NCBI RefSeq assembly: GCF_000699445.3 | Contig: NC_067202.1 | Span: 13,359,924 to 13,423,923 of the forward strand | Direction of reading: 5' to 3' | From: Schistosoma haematobium | Taxonomy: Eukaryota > Platyhelminthes > Trematoda > Strigeidida > Schistosomatidae | Length of the DNA: 64,000 bases | Shown: piece after piece, positions 37,501 through 52,125 of the stretch | Layout of the letters: every line of letters starts with the position of its first letter | Position numbering within the stretch: position 1 is the stretch's first letter | The notes under the pieces: model-generated | What the model saw: the letters and a program-made list of their open reading frames with translations, nothing else | Database searches by the model: none | Told to the model about the DNA's origin: nothing | Program-made: the position numbers and the translations under genes

Positions 37501-40500
37501 GGAGGACACGAGTCTCCGAGTGTTTTGACCATGTTCAGTGTAGCGATAATCGTGTGAAGCGGTTTCCGGTTGATGTTGTTGTTGTTTATGATGATATTGT
37601 TGTTGTTGTTGTTGTTGTTGAATCAGTGATATTTCCAGTATTGTCTGTCATCTGACGACACTGGCATGATATTGGTTTTCGCCAAACGGGCTTTTCACCT
37701 TGAAGTGACTAATGTTATCCATATGAGAATGATGCATTCCTCTGGTTTCCAGCATTAAACACTGGTCAAGTAATTGCAAATACTCCACCACTGTGGGTGG
37801 ATGGATGGATGTTTGGATGGAAACATAAGTGCCTATGTGCATGTGTATATTGAATCAATGTGAGATTCGGGAAGGAAGAGCTGTAGTGGACTGCTGATGC
37901 AACTGAAGTAAGTGAAGTGGCTTTCTCATTGCCAGTTACAGTTCGTCAACTCAGTGTTCACGTTCATGCATCAAGTGATTTGGTAAATAAGAATGACTGA
38001 CATGACAGAATTATAATTTGTAGCAATATAATTGGTGGATGAAATACGCAACCACACTCTGTAACTCGAAATGGTCGTGCATGAATGACGGTGTGACGAT
38101 ACGACTGACAGACACAAGTGTTTTATTCGTGGCGAGTCATGGAACAATGTCTGAGGACGGGAGATGCACTCCTTCACCATCAAGTGTACACATCAATGAA
38201 ACAACCTCAACCAACCATACATTATCCAGTTGCACTTGCAAACAACGCAGTATTCGAAAATCAGTCAGATGAACGATTTGAAAATGCAAAAGACAGTGAC
38301 ACTGTGATCTGACTGCAGTGATGTCGATGTCAATGTTTCAAGAGAACACTGAATGAATGTTGGTGAAATGTGAATGGAGTTGTGTCAGTGAAATATCTGT
38401 GTGATTGATTGATTGATTTATTGATAGATTGCTTGATTGACTGATTGATGTTGGCAATGAAGTTGTTCTATGAAAATAGATGAGTTCGTTGTACTGAAAG
38501 TGTTTACGTAGTTTGAGGTAGGTTTCACTTGCCATTCTGGTTTCATGGGAATGAGCTTGAACATGGAGGCATGTCACAACGGATCAACATCTTTATCATT
38601 TGTGAAATTCATCGTGTTTCCGTAATCAATACTCACCTGAATCGACTGCGATTTGCTCAGAAGTGTGAGACGGTATTTCCGATGCTGTATAACAGAAATA
38701 AATTGAAGAAGATGTGGTGAGGAAGGAGGTGAGTAAATGCCGTGAATATGCTAGTTTTGTGAATGAGTTGATTCGTTCACTCATCATGTGTACAAAATTA
38801 GTATTGAGGTTAGTTAGTTGAAGTCAGTGCAACATAGTGAATCAGTTGGAAATTGCACGTCACTCCTAACGAATGACCATTACTAAGAGGTATGGAGGAC
38901 ACGAGTCTCCGAGTGTTTTGACCATGTTCAGTGTAGCGATAATCGTGTGAAGCGGTTTCCGGTTGATGTTGTTGTTGTTTATGATGATATTGTTGTTGTT
39001 GTTGTTGTTGTTGAATCAGTGATATTTCCAGTATTGTCTGTCATCTGACGACACTGGCATGATATTGGTTTTCGCCAAACGGGCTTTTCACCTTGAAGTG
39101 ACTAATGTTATCCATATGAGAATGATGCATTCCTCTGGTTTCCAGCATTAAACACTGGTCAAGTAATTGCAAATACTCCACCACTGTGGGTGGATGGATG
39201 GATGGATTGATGAATGGGTGGATGGATGGATGTTTGGATGGAAATATAAGTGCCTATGTGCATGTGTATATTGAATCAATGTGAGATTCGGGAAGGAAGA
39301 GCTGTAGTGGACTGCTGATGCAACTGAAGTAAGTGAAGTGGCTTTCTCATTGCCAGTTACAGTTCGTCAACTCAGTGTTCACGTTCATGCATCAAGTGAT
39401 TTGGTAAATAAGAATGACTGACATGACAGAATTATAATTTGTAGCAATATAATTGGTGGATGAAATACGCAACCACACTCTGTAACTCGAAATGGTCGTG
39501 CATGAATGACGGTGTGACGATACGACTGACAGACACAAGTGTTTTATTCGTGGCGAGTCATGGAACAATGTCTGAGGACGGGAGATGCACTCCTTCACCA
39601 TCAAGTGTACACATCAATGAAACAACCTCAACCAACCATACATTATCCAGTTGCACTTGCAAACAACGCAGTATTCGAAAATCAGTCAGATGAACGATTT
39701 GAAAATGCAAAAGACAGTGACACTGTGATCTGACTGCAGTGATGTCGATGTCAATGTTTCAAGAGAACACTGAATGAATGTTGGTGAAATGTGAATGGAG
39801 TTGTGTCAGTGAAATATCTGTGTGATTGATTGATTGATTTATTGATGATTGCTTGATTGACTGATTGATGTTGGCAATGAAGTTGTTCTATGAAAATAGA
39901 TGAGTTCGTTGTACTGAAAGTGTTTACGTAGTTTGAGGTAGGTTTCACTTGCCATTCTGGTTTCATGGGAATGAGCTTGAACATGGAGGCATGTCACAAC
40001 GGATCAACATCTTTATCATTTGTGAAATTCATCGTGTTTCCGTAATCAATACTCACCTGAATCGACTGCGATTTGCTCAGAAGTGTGAGACGGTATTTCC
40101 GATGCTGTATAACAGAAATAAATTGAAGAAGATGTGGTGAGGAAGGAGGTGAGTAAATGCCGTGAATATGCTAGTTTTGTGAATGAGTTGATTCGTTCAC
40201 TCATCATGTGTACAAAATTAGTATTGAGGTTAGTTAGTTGAAGTCAGTGCAACATAGTGAATCAGTTGGAAATTGCACGTCACTCCTAACGAATGACCAT
40301 TACTAAGAGGTATGGAGGACACGAGTCTCCGAGTGTTTTGACCATGTTCAGTGTAGCGATAATCGTGTGAAGCGGTTTCCGGTTGATGTTGTTGTTGTTT
40401 ATGATGATATTGTTGTTGTTGTTGTTGTTGTTGAATCAGTGATATTTCCAGTATTGTCTGTCATCTGACGACACTGGCATGATATTGGTTTTCGCCAAAC

Positions 40501-43500
40501 GGGCTTTTCACCTTGAAGTGACTAATGTTATCCATATGAGAATGATGCATTCCTCTGGTTTCCAGCATTAAACACTGGTCAAGTAATTGCAAATACTCCA
40601 CCACTGTGGGTGGATGGATGGATGGATTGATGAATGGGTGGATGGATGGATGGATGGATGGATGATGAAACATAAGTGCCTATGTGCATGTGTATATTGA
40701 ATCAATGTGAGATTCGGGAAGGAAGAGCTGTAGTGGACTGCTGATGCAACTGAAGTAAGTGAAGTGGCTTTCTCATTGCCAGTTACAGTTCGTCAACTCA
40801 GTGTTCACGTTCATGCATCAAGTGATTTGGTAAATAAGAATGACTGACATGACAGAATTATAATTTGTAGCAATATAATTGGTGGATGAAATACGCAACC
40901 ACACTCTGTAACTCGAAATGGTCGTGCATGAATGACGGTGTGACGATACGACTGACAGACACAAGTGTTTTATTCGTGGCGAGTCATGGAACAATGTCTG
41001 AGGACGGGAGATGCACTCCTTCACCATCAAGTGTACACATCAATGAAACAACCTCAACCAACCATACATTATCCAGTTGCACTTGCAAACAACGCAGTAT
41101 TCGAAAATCAGTCAGATGAACGATTTGAAAATGCAAAAGACAGTGACACTGTGATCTGACTGCAGTGATGTCGATGTCAATGTTTCAAGAGAACACTGAA
41201 TGAATGTTGGTGAAATGTGAATGGAGTTGTGTCAGTGAAATATCTGTGTGATTGATTGATTGATTTATTGATAGATTGCTTGATTGACTGATTGATGTTG
41301 GCAATGAAGTTGTTCTATGAAAATAGATGAGTTCGTTGTACTGAAAGTGTTTACGTAGTTTGAGGTAGGTTTCACTTGCCATTCTGGTTTCATGGGAATG
41401 AGCTTGAACATGGAGGCATGTCACAACGGATCAACATCTTTATCATTTGTGAAATTCATCGTGTTTCCGTAATCAATACTCACCTGAATCGACTGCGATT
41501 TGCTCAGAAGTGTGAGACGGTATTTCCGATGCTGTATAACAGAAATAAATTGAAGAAGATGTGGTGAGGAAGGAGGTGAGTAAATGCCGTGAATATGCTA
41601 GTTTTGTGAATGAGTTGATTCGTTCACTCATCATGTGTACAAAATTAGTATTGAGGTTAGTTAGTTGAAGTCAGTGCAACATAGTGAATCAGTTGGAAAT
41701 TGCACGTCACTCCTAACGAATGACCATTACTAAGAGGTATGGAGGACACGAGTCTCCGAGTGTTTTGACCATGTTCAGTGTAGCGATAATCGTGTGAAGC
41801 GGTTTCCGGTTGATGTTGTTGTTGTTTATGATGATATTGTTGTTGTTGTTGTTGTTGTTGAATCAGTGATATTTCCAGTATTGTCTGTCATCTGACGACA
41901 CTGGCATGATATTGGTTTTCGCCAAACGGGCTTTTCACCTTGAAGTGACTAATGTTATCCATATGAGAATGATGCATTCCTCTGGTTTCCAGCATTAAAC
42001 ACTGGTCAAGTAATTGCAAATACTCCACCACTGTGGGTGGATGGATGGATGGATTGATGAATGGGTGGATGGATGGATGGATGATGAATGGATGAATACA
42101 TAAGTGCCTATGTGCATGTGTATATTGAATCAATGTGAGATTCGGGAAGGAAGAGCTGTAGTGGACTGCTGATGCAACTGAAGTAAGTGAAGTGGCTTTC
42201 TCATTGCCAGTTACAGTTCGTCAACTCAGTGTTCACGTTCATGCATCAAGTGATTTGGTAAATAAGAATGACTGACATGACAGAATTATAATTTGTAGCA
42301 ATATAATTGGTGGATGAAATACGCAACCACACTCTGTAACTCGAAATGGTCGTGCATGAATGACGGTGTGACGATACGACTGACAGACACAAGTGTTTTA
42401 TTCGTGGCGAGTCATGGAACAATGTCTGAGGACGGGAGATGCACTCCTTCACCATCAAGTGTACACATCAATGAAACAACCTCAACCAACCATACATTAT
42501 CCAGTTGCACTTGCAAACAACGCAGTATTCGAAAATCAGTCAGATGAACGATTTGAAAATGCAAAAGACAGTGACACTGTGATCTGACTGCAGTGATGTC
42601 GATGTCAATGTTTCAAGAGAACACTGAATGAATGTTGGTGAAATGTGAATGGAGTTGTGTCAGTGAAATATCTGTGTGATTGATTGATTGATTTATTGAC
42701 TGATTGCTTGATTGACTGATTGATGTTGGCAATGAAGTTGTTCTATGAAAATAGATGAGTTCGTTGTACTGAAAGTGTTTACGTAGTTTGAGGTAGGTTT
42801 CACTTGCCATTCTGGTTTCATGGGAATGAGCTTGAACATGGAGGCATGTCACAACGGATCAACATCTTTATCATTTGTGAAATTCATCGTGTTTCCGTAA
42901 TCAATACTCACCTGAATCGACTGCGATTTGCTCAGAAGTGTGAGACGGTATTTCCGATGCTGTATAACAGAAATAAATTGAAGAAGATGTGGTGAGGAAG
43001 GAGGTGAGTAAATGCCGTGAATATGCTAGTTTTGTGAATGAGTTGATTCGTTCACTCATCATGTGTACAAAATTAGTATTGAGGTTAGTTAGTTGAAGTC
43101 AGTGCAACATAGTGAATCAGTTGGAAATTGCACGTCACTCCTAACGAATGACCATTACTAAGAGGTATGGAGGACACGAGTCTCCGAGTGTTTTGACCAT
43201 GTTCAGTGTAGCGATAATCGTGTGAAGCGGTTTCCGGTTGATGTTGTTGTTGTTTTTGATGATATTGTTGTTGTTGTTGTTGTTGTTGAATCAGTGATAT
43301 TTCCAGTATTGTCTGTCATCTGACGACACTGGCATGATATTGGTTTTCGCCAAACGGGCTTTTCACCTTGAAGTGACTAATGTTATCCATATGAGAATGA
43401 TGCATTCCTCTGGTTTCCAGCATTAAACACTGGTCAAGTAATTGCAAATACTCCACCACTGTGGGTGGATGGATGGATGGATTGATGAATGGGTGGATGG

Positions 43501-43555
43501 ATGGATGTTTGGATGGAAACATAAGTGCCTATGTGCATGTGTATATTGAATCAAT

Positions 43556-46500
43556 GTGACATTCGGGAAGGAAGAGCTGTAGTGGACTGCTGATGCAACT
43601 GAAGTAAGTGAAGTGGCTTTCTCATTGCCAGTTACAGTTCGTCAACTCAGTGTTCACGTTCATGCATCAAGTGATTTGGTAAATAAGAATGACTGACATG
43701 ACAGAATTATAATTTGTAGCAATATAATTGGTGGATGAAATACGCAACCACACTCTGTAACTCGAAATGGTCGTGCATGAATGACGGTGTGACGATACGA
43801 CTGACAGACACAAGTGTTTTATTCGTGGCGAGTCATGGAACAATGTCTGAGGACGGGAGATGCACTCCTTCACCATCAAGTGTACACATCAATGAAACAA
43901 CCTCAACCAACCATACATTATCCAGTTGCACTTGCAAACAACGCAGTATTCGAAAATCAGTCAGATGAACGATTTGAAAATGCAAAAGACAGTGACACTG
44001 TGATCTGACTGCAGTGATGTCGATGTCAATGTTTCAAGAGAACACTGAATGAATGTTGGTGAAATATGAATGGAGTTGTGTCAGTGAAATATCTGTGTGA
44101 TTGATTGATTGATTTATTGATTGATTGCTTGATTGACTGATTGATGTTGGCAATGAAGTTGTTCTATGAAAATAGATGAGTTCGTTGTACTGAAAGTGTT
44201 TACGTAGTTTGAGGTAGGTTTCACTTGCCATTCTGGTTTCATGGGAATGAGCTTGAACATGGAGGCATGTCACAACGGATCAACATCTTTATCATTTGTG
44301 AAATTCATCGTGTTTCCGTAATCAATACTCACCTGAATCGACTGCGATTTGCTCAGAAGTGTGAGACGGTATTTCCGATGCTGTATAACAGAAATAAATT
44401 GAAGAAGATGTGGTGAGGAAGGAGGTGAGTAAATGCCGTGAATATGCTAGTTTTGTGAATGAGTTGATTCGTTCACTCATCATGTGTACAAAATTAGTAT
44501 TGAGGTTAGTTAGTTGAAGTCAGTGCAACATAGTGAATCAGTTGGAAATTGCACGTCACTCCTAACGAATGACCATTACTAAGAGGTATGGAGGACACGA
44601 GTCTCCGAGTGTTTTGACCATGTTCAGTGTAGCGATAATCGTGTGAAGCGGTTTCCGGTTGATGTTGTTGTTGTTTTGATGATGATGTTGTTGTTGTTGT
44701 TGTTGTTGAATCAGTGATATTTCCAGTATTGTCTGTCATCTGACGACACTGGCATGATATTGGTTTTCGCCAAACGGGCTTTTCACCTTGAAGTGGCTAA
44801 TGTTATCCATATGAGAATGATGCATTCCTCTGGTTTCCAGCATTAAACACTGGTCAAGTAATTGCAAATACTCCACCACTGTGGGTGGATGGATGGATGG
44901 ATTGATGAATGGGTGGATGGATGGATGGATGGATGGATGAATGGATGAATACATAAGTGCCTATGTGCATGTGCATATTGAATCAATGTGAGATTCGGGA
45001 AGGAAGAGCTGTAGTGGACTGCTGATGCAACTGAAGTAAGTGAAGTGGCTTTCTCATTGCCAGTTACAGTTCGTCAACTCAGTGTTCACGTTCATGCATC
45101 AAGTGATTTGGTAAATAAGAATGACTGACATGACAGAATTATAATTTGTAGCAATATAATTGGTGGATGAAATACGCAACCACACTCTGTAACTCGAAAT
45201 GGTCGTGCATGAATGACGGTGTGACGATACGACTGACAGACACAAGTGTTTTATTCGTGGCGAGTCATGGAACAATGTCTGAGGACGGGAGATGCACTCC
45301 TTCACCATCAAGTGTACACATCAATGAAACAACCTCAACCAACCATACATTATCCAGTTGCACTTGCAAACAACGCAGTATTCGAAAATCAGTCAGATGA
45401 ACGATTTGAAAATGCAAAAGACAGTGACACTGTGATCTGACTGCAGTGATGTCGATGTCAATGTTTCAAGAGAACACTGAATGAATGTTGGTGAAATATG
45501 AATGGAGTTGTGTCAGTGAAATATCTGTGTGATTGATTGATTGATTTATTGATTGATTGCTTGATTGACTGATTGATGTTGGCAATGAAGTTGTTCTATG
45601 AAAATAGATGAGTTCGTTGTACTGAAAGTGTTTACGTAGTTTGAGGTAGGTTTCACTTGCCATTCTGGTTTCATGGGAATGAGCTTGAACATGGAGGCAT
45701 GTCACAACGGATCAACATCTTTATCATTTGTGAAATTCATCGTGTTTCCGTAATCAATACTCACCTGAATCGACTGCGATTTGCTCAGAAGTGTGAGACG
45801 GTATTTCCGATGCTGTATAACAGAAATAAATTGAAGAAGATGTGGTGAGGAAGGAGGTGAGTAAATGCCGTGAATATGCTAGTTTTGTGAATGAGTTGAT
45901 TCGTTCACTCATCATGTGTACAAAATTAGTATTGAGGTTAGTTAGTTGAAGTCAGTGCAACATAGTGAATCAGTTGGAAATTGCACGTCACTCCTAACGA
46001 ATGACCATTACTAAGAGGTATGGAGGACACGAGTCTCCGAGTGTTTTGACCATGTTCAGTGTAGCGATAATCGTGTGAAGCGGTTTCCGGTTGATGTTGT
46101 TGTTGTTTTTGATGATGTTGTTGTTGTTGTTGTTGTTGAATCAGTGATATTTCCAGTATTGTCTGTCATCTGACGACACTGGCATGATATTGGTTTTCGC
46201 CAAACGGGCTTTTCACCTTGAAGTGACTAATGTTATCCATATGAGAATGATGCATTCCTCTGGTTTCCAGCATTAAACACTGGTCAAGTAATTGCAAATA
46301 CTCCACCACTGTGGGTGGATGGATGGATGGATTGATGAATGGGTGGATGGATGGATGGATGGATGAATGGATGAATACATAAGTGCCTATGTGCATGTGC
46401 ATATTGAATCAATGTGACATTCGGGAAGGAAGAGCTGTAGTGGACTGCTGATGCAACTGAAGTAAGTGAAGTGGCTTTCTCATTGCCAGTTACAGTTCGT

Positions 46501-49500
46501 CAACTCAGTGTTCACGTTCATGCATCAAGTGATTTGGTAAATAAGAATGACTGACATGACAGAATTATAATTTGTAGCAATATAATTGGTGGATGAAATA
46601 CGCAACCACACTCTGTAACTCGAAATGGTCGTGCATGAATGACGGTGTGACGATACGACTGACAGACACAAGTGTTTTATTCGTGGCGAGTCATGGAACA
46701 ATGTCTGAGGACGGGAGATGCACTCCTTCACCATCAAGTGTACACATCAATGAAACAACCTCAACCAACCATACATTATCCAGTTGCACTTGCAAACAAC
46801 GCAGTATTCGAAAATCAGTCAGATGAACGATTTGAAAATGCAAAAGACAGTGACACTGTGATCTGACTGCAGTGATGTCGATGTCAATGTTTCAAGAGAA
46901 CACTGAATGAATGTTGGTGAAATGTGAATGGAGTTGTGTCAGTGAAATATCTGTGTGATTGATTGATTGATTTATTGATTGATTGCTTGATTGACTGATT
47001 GATGTTGGCAATGAAGTTGTTCTATGAAAATAGATGAGTTCGTTGTACTGAAAGTGTTTACGTAGTTTGAGGTAGGTTTCACTTGCCATTCTGGTTTCAT
47101 GGGAATGAGCTTGAACATGGAGGCATGTCACAACGGATCAACATCTTTATCATTTGTGAAATTCATCGTGTTTCCGTAATCAATACTCACCTGAATCGAC
47201 TGCGATTTGCTCAGAAGTGTGAGACGGTATTTCCGATGCTGTATAACAGAAATAAATTGAAGAAGATGTGGTGAGGAAGGAGGTGAGTAAATGCCGTGAA
47301 TATGCTAGTTTTGTGAATGAGTTGATTCGTTCACTCATCATGTGTACAAAATTAGTATTGAGGTTAGTTAGTTGAAGTCAGTGCAACATAGTGAATCAGT
47401 TGGAAATTGCACGTCACTCCTAACGAATGACCATTACTAAGAGGTATGGAGGACACGAGTCTCCGAGTGTTTTGACCATGTTCAGTGTAGCGATAATCGT
47501 GTGAAGCGGTTTCCGGTTGATGTTGTTGTTGTTTTTGATGATGTTGTTGTTGTTGTTGTTGTTGAATCAGTGATATTTCCAGTATTGTCTGTCATCTGAC
47601 GACACTGGCATGATATTGGTTTTCGCCAAACGGGCTTTTCACCTTGAAGTGACTAATGTTATCCATATGAGAATGATGCATTCCTCTGGTTTCCAGCATT
47701 AAACACTGGTCAAGTAATTGCAAATACTCCACCACTGTGGGTGGATGGATGGATGGATTGATGAATGGGTGGATGGATGGATGGATGGATGAATGGATGA
47801 ATACATAAGTGCCTATGTGCATGTGCATATTGAATCAATGTGAGATTCGGGAAGGAAGAGCTGTAGTGGACTGCTGATGCAACTGAAGTAAGTGAAGTGG
47901 CTTTCTCATTGCCAGTTACAGTTCGTCAACTCAGTGTTCACGTTCATGCATCAAGTGATTTGGTAAATAAGAATGACTGACATGACAGAATTATAATTTG
48001 TAGCAATATAATTGGTGGATGAAATACGCAACCACACTCTGTAACTCGAAATGGTCGTGCATGAATGACGGTGTGACGATACGACTGACAGACACAAGTG
48101 TTTTATTCGTGGCGAGTCATGGAACAATGTCTGAGGACGGGAGATGCACTCCTTCACCATCAAGTGTACACATCAATGAAACAACCTCAACCAACCATAC
48201 ATTATCCAGTTGCACTTGCAAACAACGCAGTATTCGAAAATCAGTCAGATGAACGATTTGAAAATGCAAAAGACAGTGACACTGTGATCTGACTGCAGTG
48301 ATGTCGATGTCAATGTTTCAAGAGAACACTGAATGAATGTTGGTGAAATGTGAATGGAGTTGTGTCAGTGAAATATCTGTGTGATTGATTGATTGATTTA
48401 TTGATTGATTGCTTGATTGACTGATTGATGTTGGCAATGAAGTTGTTCTATGAAAATAGATGAGTTCGTTGTACTGAAAGTGTTTACGTAGTTTGAGGTA
48501 GGTTTCACTTGCCATTCTGGTTTCATGGGAATGAGCTTGAACATGGAGGCATGTCACAACGGATCAACATCTTTATCATTTGTGAAATTCATCGTGTTTC
48601 CGTAATCAATACTCACCTGAATCGACTGCGATTTGCTCAGAAGTGTGAGACGGTATTTCCGATGCTGTATAACAGAAATAAATTGAAGAAGATGTGGTGA
48701 GGAAGGAGGTGAGTAAATGCCGTGAATATGCTAGTTTTGTGAATGAGTTGATTCGTTCACTCATCATGTGTACAAAATTAGTATTGAGGTTAGTTAGTTG
48801 AAGTCAGTGCAACATAGTGAATCAGTTGGAAATTGCACGTCACTCCTAACGAATGACCATTACTAAGAGGTATGGAGGACACGAGTCTCCGAGAGTTTTG
48901 ACCATGTTCAGTGTAGCGATAATCGTGTGAAGCGGTTTCCGGTTGATGTTGTTGTTGTTTTTGATGATGTTGTTGTTGTTGTTGTTGTTGAATCAGTGAT
49001 ATTTCCAGTATTGTCTGTCATCTGACGACAATGGCATGATATTGGTTTTCGCCAAACGGGCTTTTCACCTTGAAGTGGCTAATGTTATCCATATGAGAAT
49101 GATGCATTCCTCTGGTTTCCAGCATTAAACACTGGTCAAGTAATTGCAAATACTCCACCACTGTGGGTGGATGGATGGATGGATTGATGAATGGGTGGAT
49201 GGATGGATGGATGGATGAATGGATGAATACATAAGTGCCTATGTGCATGTGCATATTGAATCAATGTGACATTCGGGAAGGAAGAGCTGTAGTGGACTGC
49301 TGATGCAACTGAAGTAAGTGAAGTGGCTTTCTCATTGCCAGTTACAGTTCGTCAACTCAGTGTTCACGTTCATGCATCAAGTGATTTGGTAAATAAGAAT
49401 GACTGACATGACAGAATTATAATTTGTAGCAATATAATTGGTGGATGAAATACGCAACCACACTCTGTAACTCGAAATGGTCGTGCATGAATGACGGTGT

Positions 49501-52125
49501 GACGATACGACTGACAGACACAAGTGTTTTATTCGTGGCGAGTCATGGAACAATGTCTGAGGACGGGAGATGCACTCCTTCACCATCAAGTGTACACATC
49601 AATGAAACAACCTCAACCAACCATACATTATCCAGTTGCACTTGCAAACAACGCAGTATTCGAAAATCAGTCAGATGAACGATTTGAAAATGCAAAAGAC
49701 AGTGACACTGTGATCTGACTGCAGTGATGTCGATGTCAATGTTTCAAGAGAACACTGAATGAATGTTGGTGAAATGTGAATGGAGTTGTGTCAGTGAAAT
49801 ATCTGTGTGATTGATTGATTGATTTATTGATTGATTGCTTGATTGACTGATTGATGTTGGCAATGAAGTTGTTCTATGAAAATAGATGAGTTCGTTGTAC
49901 TGAAAGTGTTTACGTAGTTTGAGGTAGGTTTCACTTGCCATTCTGGTTTCATGGGAATGAGCTTGAACATGGAGGCATGTCACAACGGATCAACATCTTT
50001 ATCATTTGTGAAATTCATCGTGTTTCCGTAATCAATACTCACCTGAATCGACTGCGATTTGCTCAGAAGTGTGAGACGGTATTTCCGATGCTGTATAACA
50101 GAAATAAATTGAAGAAGATGTGGTGAGGAAGGAGGTGAGTAAATGCCGTGAATATGCTAGTTTTGTGAATGAGTTGATTCGTTCACTCATCATGTGTACA
50201 AAATTAGTATTGAGGTTAGTTAGTTGAAGTCAGTGCAACATAGTGAATCAGTTGGAAATTGCACGTCACTCCTAACGAATGACCATTACTAAGAGGTATG
50301 GAGGACACGAGTCTCCGAGTGTTTTGACCATGTTCAGTGTAGCGATAATCGTGTGAAGCGGTTTCCGGTTGATGTTGTTGTTGTTTATGATGATTGTTGT
50401 TGTTGTTGTTGTTGTTGAATCAGTGATATTTCCAGTATTGTCTGTCATCTGACGACACTGGCATGATATTGGTTTTCGCCAAACGGGCTTTTCACCTTGA
50501 AGTGACTAATGTTATCCATATGAGAATGATGCATTCCTCTGGTTTCCAGCATTAAACACTGGTCAAGTAATTGCAAATACTCCACCACTGTGGGTGGATG
50601 GATGGATGGATTGATGAATGGGTGGATGGATGGATGGATGGATGAATGGATGAATACATAAGTGCCTATGTGCATGTGCATATTGAATCAATGTGAGATT
50701 CGGGAAGGAAGATCTGTAGTGGACTGCTGATGCAACTGAAGTAAGTGAAGTGGCTTTCTCATTGCCAGTTACAGTTCGTCAACTCAGTGTTCACGTTCAT
50801 GCATCAAGTGATTTGGTAAATAAGAATGACTGACATGACAGAATTATAATTTGTAGCAATATAATTGGTGGATGAAATACGCAACCACACTCTGTAACTC
50901 GAAATGGTCGTGCATGAATGACGGTGTGACGATACGACTGACAGACACAAGTGTTTTATTCGTGGCGAGTCATGGAACAATGTCTGAGGACGGGAGATGC
51001 ACTCCTTCACCATCAAGTGTACACATCAATGAAACAACCTCAACCAACCATACATTATCCAGTTGCACTTGCAAACAACGCAGTATTCGAAAATCAGTCA
51101 GATGAACGATTTGAAAATGCAAAAGACAGTGACACTGTGATCTGACTGCAGTGATGTCGATGTCAATGTTTCAAGAGAACACTGAATGAATGTTGGTGAA
51201 ATGTGAATGGAGTTGTGTCAGTGAAATATCTGTGTGATTGATTGATTGATTTATTGATTGATTGCTTGATTGACTGATTGATGTTGGCAATGAAGTTGTT
51301 CTATGAAAATAGATGAGTTCGTTGTACTGAAAGTGTTTACGTAGTTTGAGGTAGGTTTCACTTGCCATTCTGGTTTCATGGGAATGAGCTTGAACATGGA
51401 GGCATGTCACAACGGATCAACATCTTTATCATTTGTGAAATTCATCGTGTTTCCGTAATCAATACTCACCTGAATCGACTGCGATTTGCTCAGAAGTGTG
51501 AGACGGTATTTCCGATGCTGTATAACAGAAATAAATTGAAGAAGATGTGGTGAGGAAGGAGGTGAGTAAATGCCGTGAATATGCTAGTTTTGTGAATGAG
51601 TTGATTCGTTCACTCATCATGTGTACAAAATTAGTATTGAGGTTAGTTAGTTGAAGTCAGTGCAACATAGTGAATCAGTTGGAAATTGCACGTCACTCCT
51701 AACGAATGACCATTACTAAGAGGTATGGAGGACACGAGTCTCCGAGTGTTTTGACCATGTTCAGTGTAGCGATAATCGTGTGAAGCGGTTTCCGGTTGAT
51801 GTTGTTGTTGTTTTTGATGATGTTGTTGTTGTTGTTGTTGTTGAATCAGTGATATTTCCAGTATTGTCTGTCATCTGACGACACTGGCATGATATTGGTT
51901 TTCGCCAAACGGGCTTTTCACCTTGAAGTGACTAATGTTATCCATATGAGAATGATGCATTCCTCTGGTTTCCAGCATTAAACACTGGTCAAGTAATTGC
52001 AAATACTCCACCACTGTGGGTGGATGGATGGATGGATTGATGAATGGGTGGATGGATGGATGGATGGATGAATGGATGAATACATAAGTGCCTATGTGCA
52101 TGTGCATATTGAATCAATGTGACAT
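43556..52125. repeat. Two-unit higher-order repeat, marker GTGACATTCGGG
   Basis: The wording GTGACATTCGGG replaces the usual GTGAGATTCGGG at about 43557, 46417, 49267 and 52117, spaced about 2850 bp, with normal copies between (about 44988, 47838 and 50693). It also appears at about 53509, where the alternation ends. This is an independent marker showing two-unit amplification in a different part of the array. Confidence 0.75.
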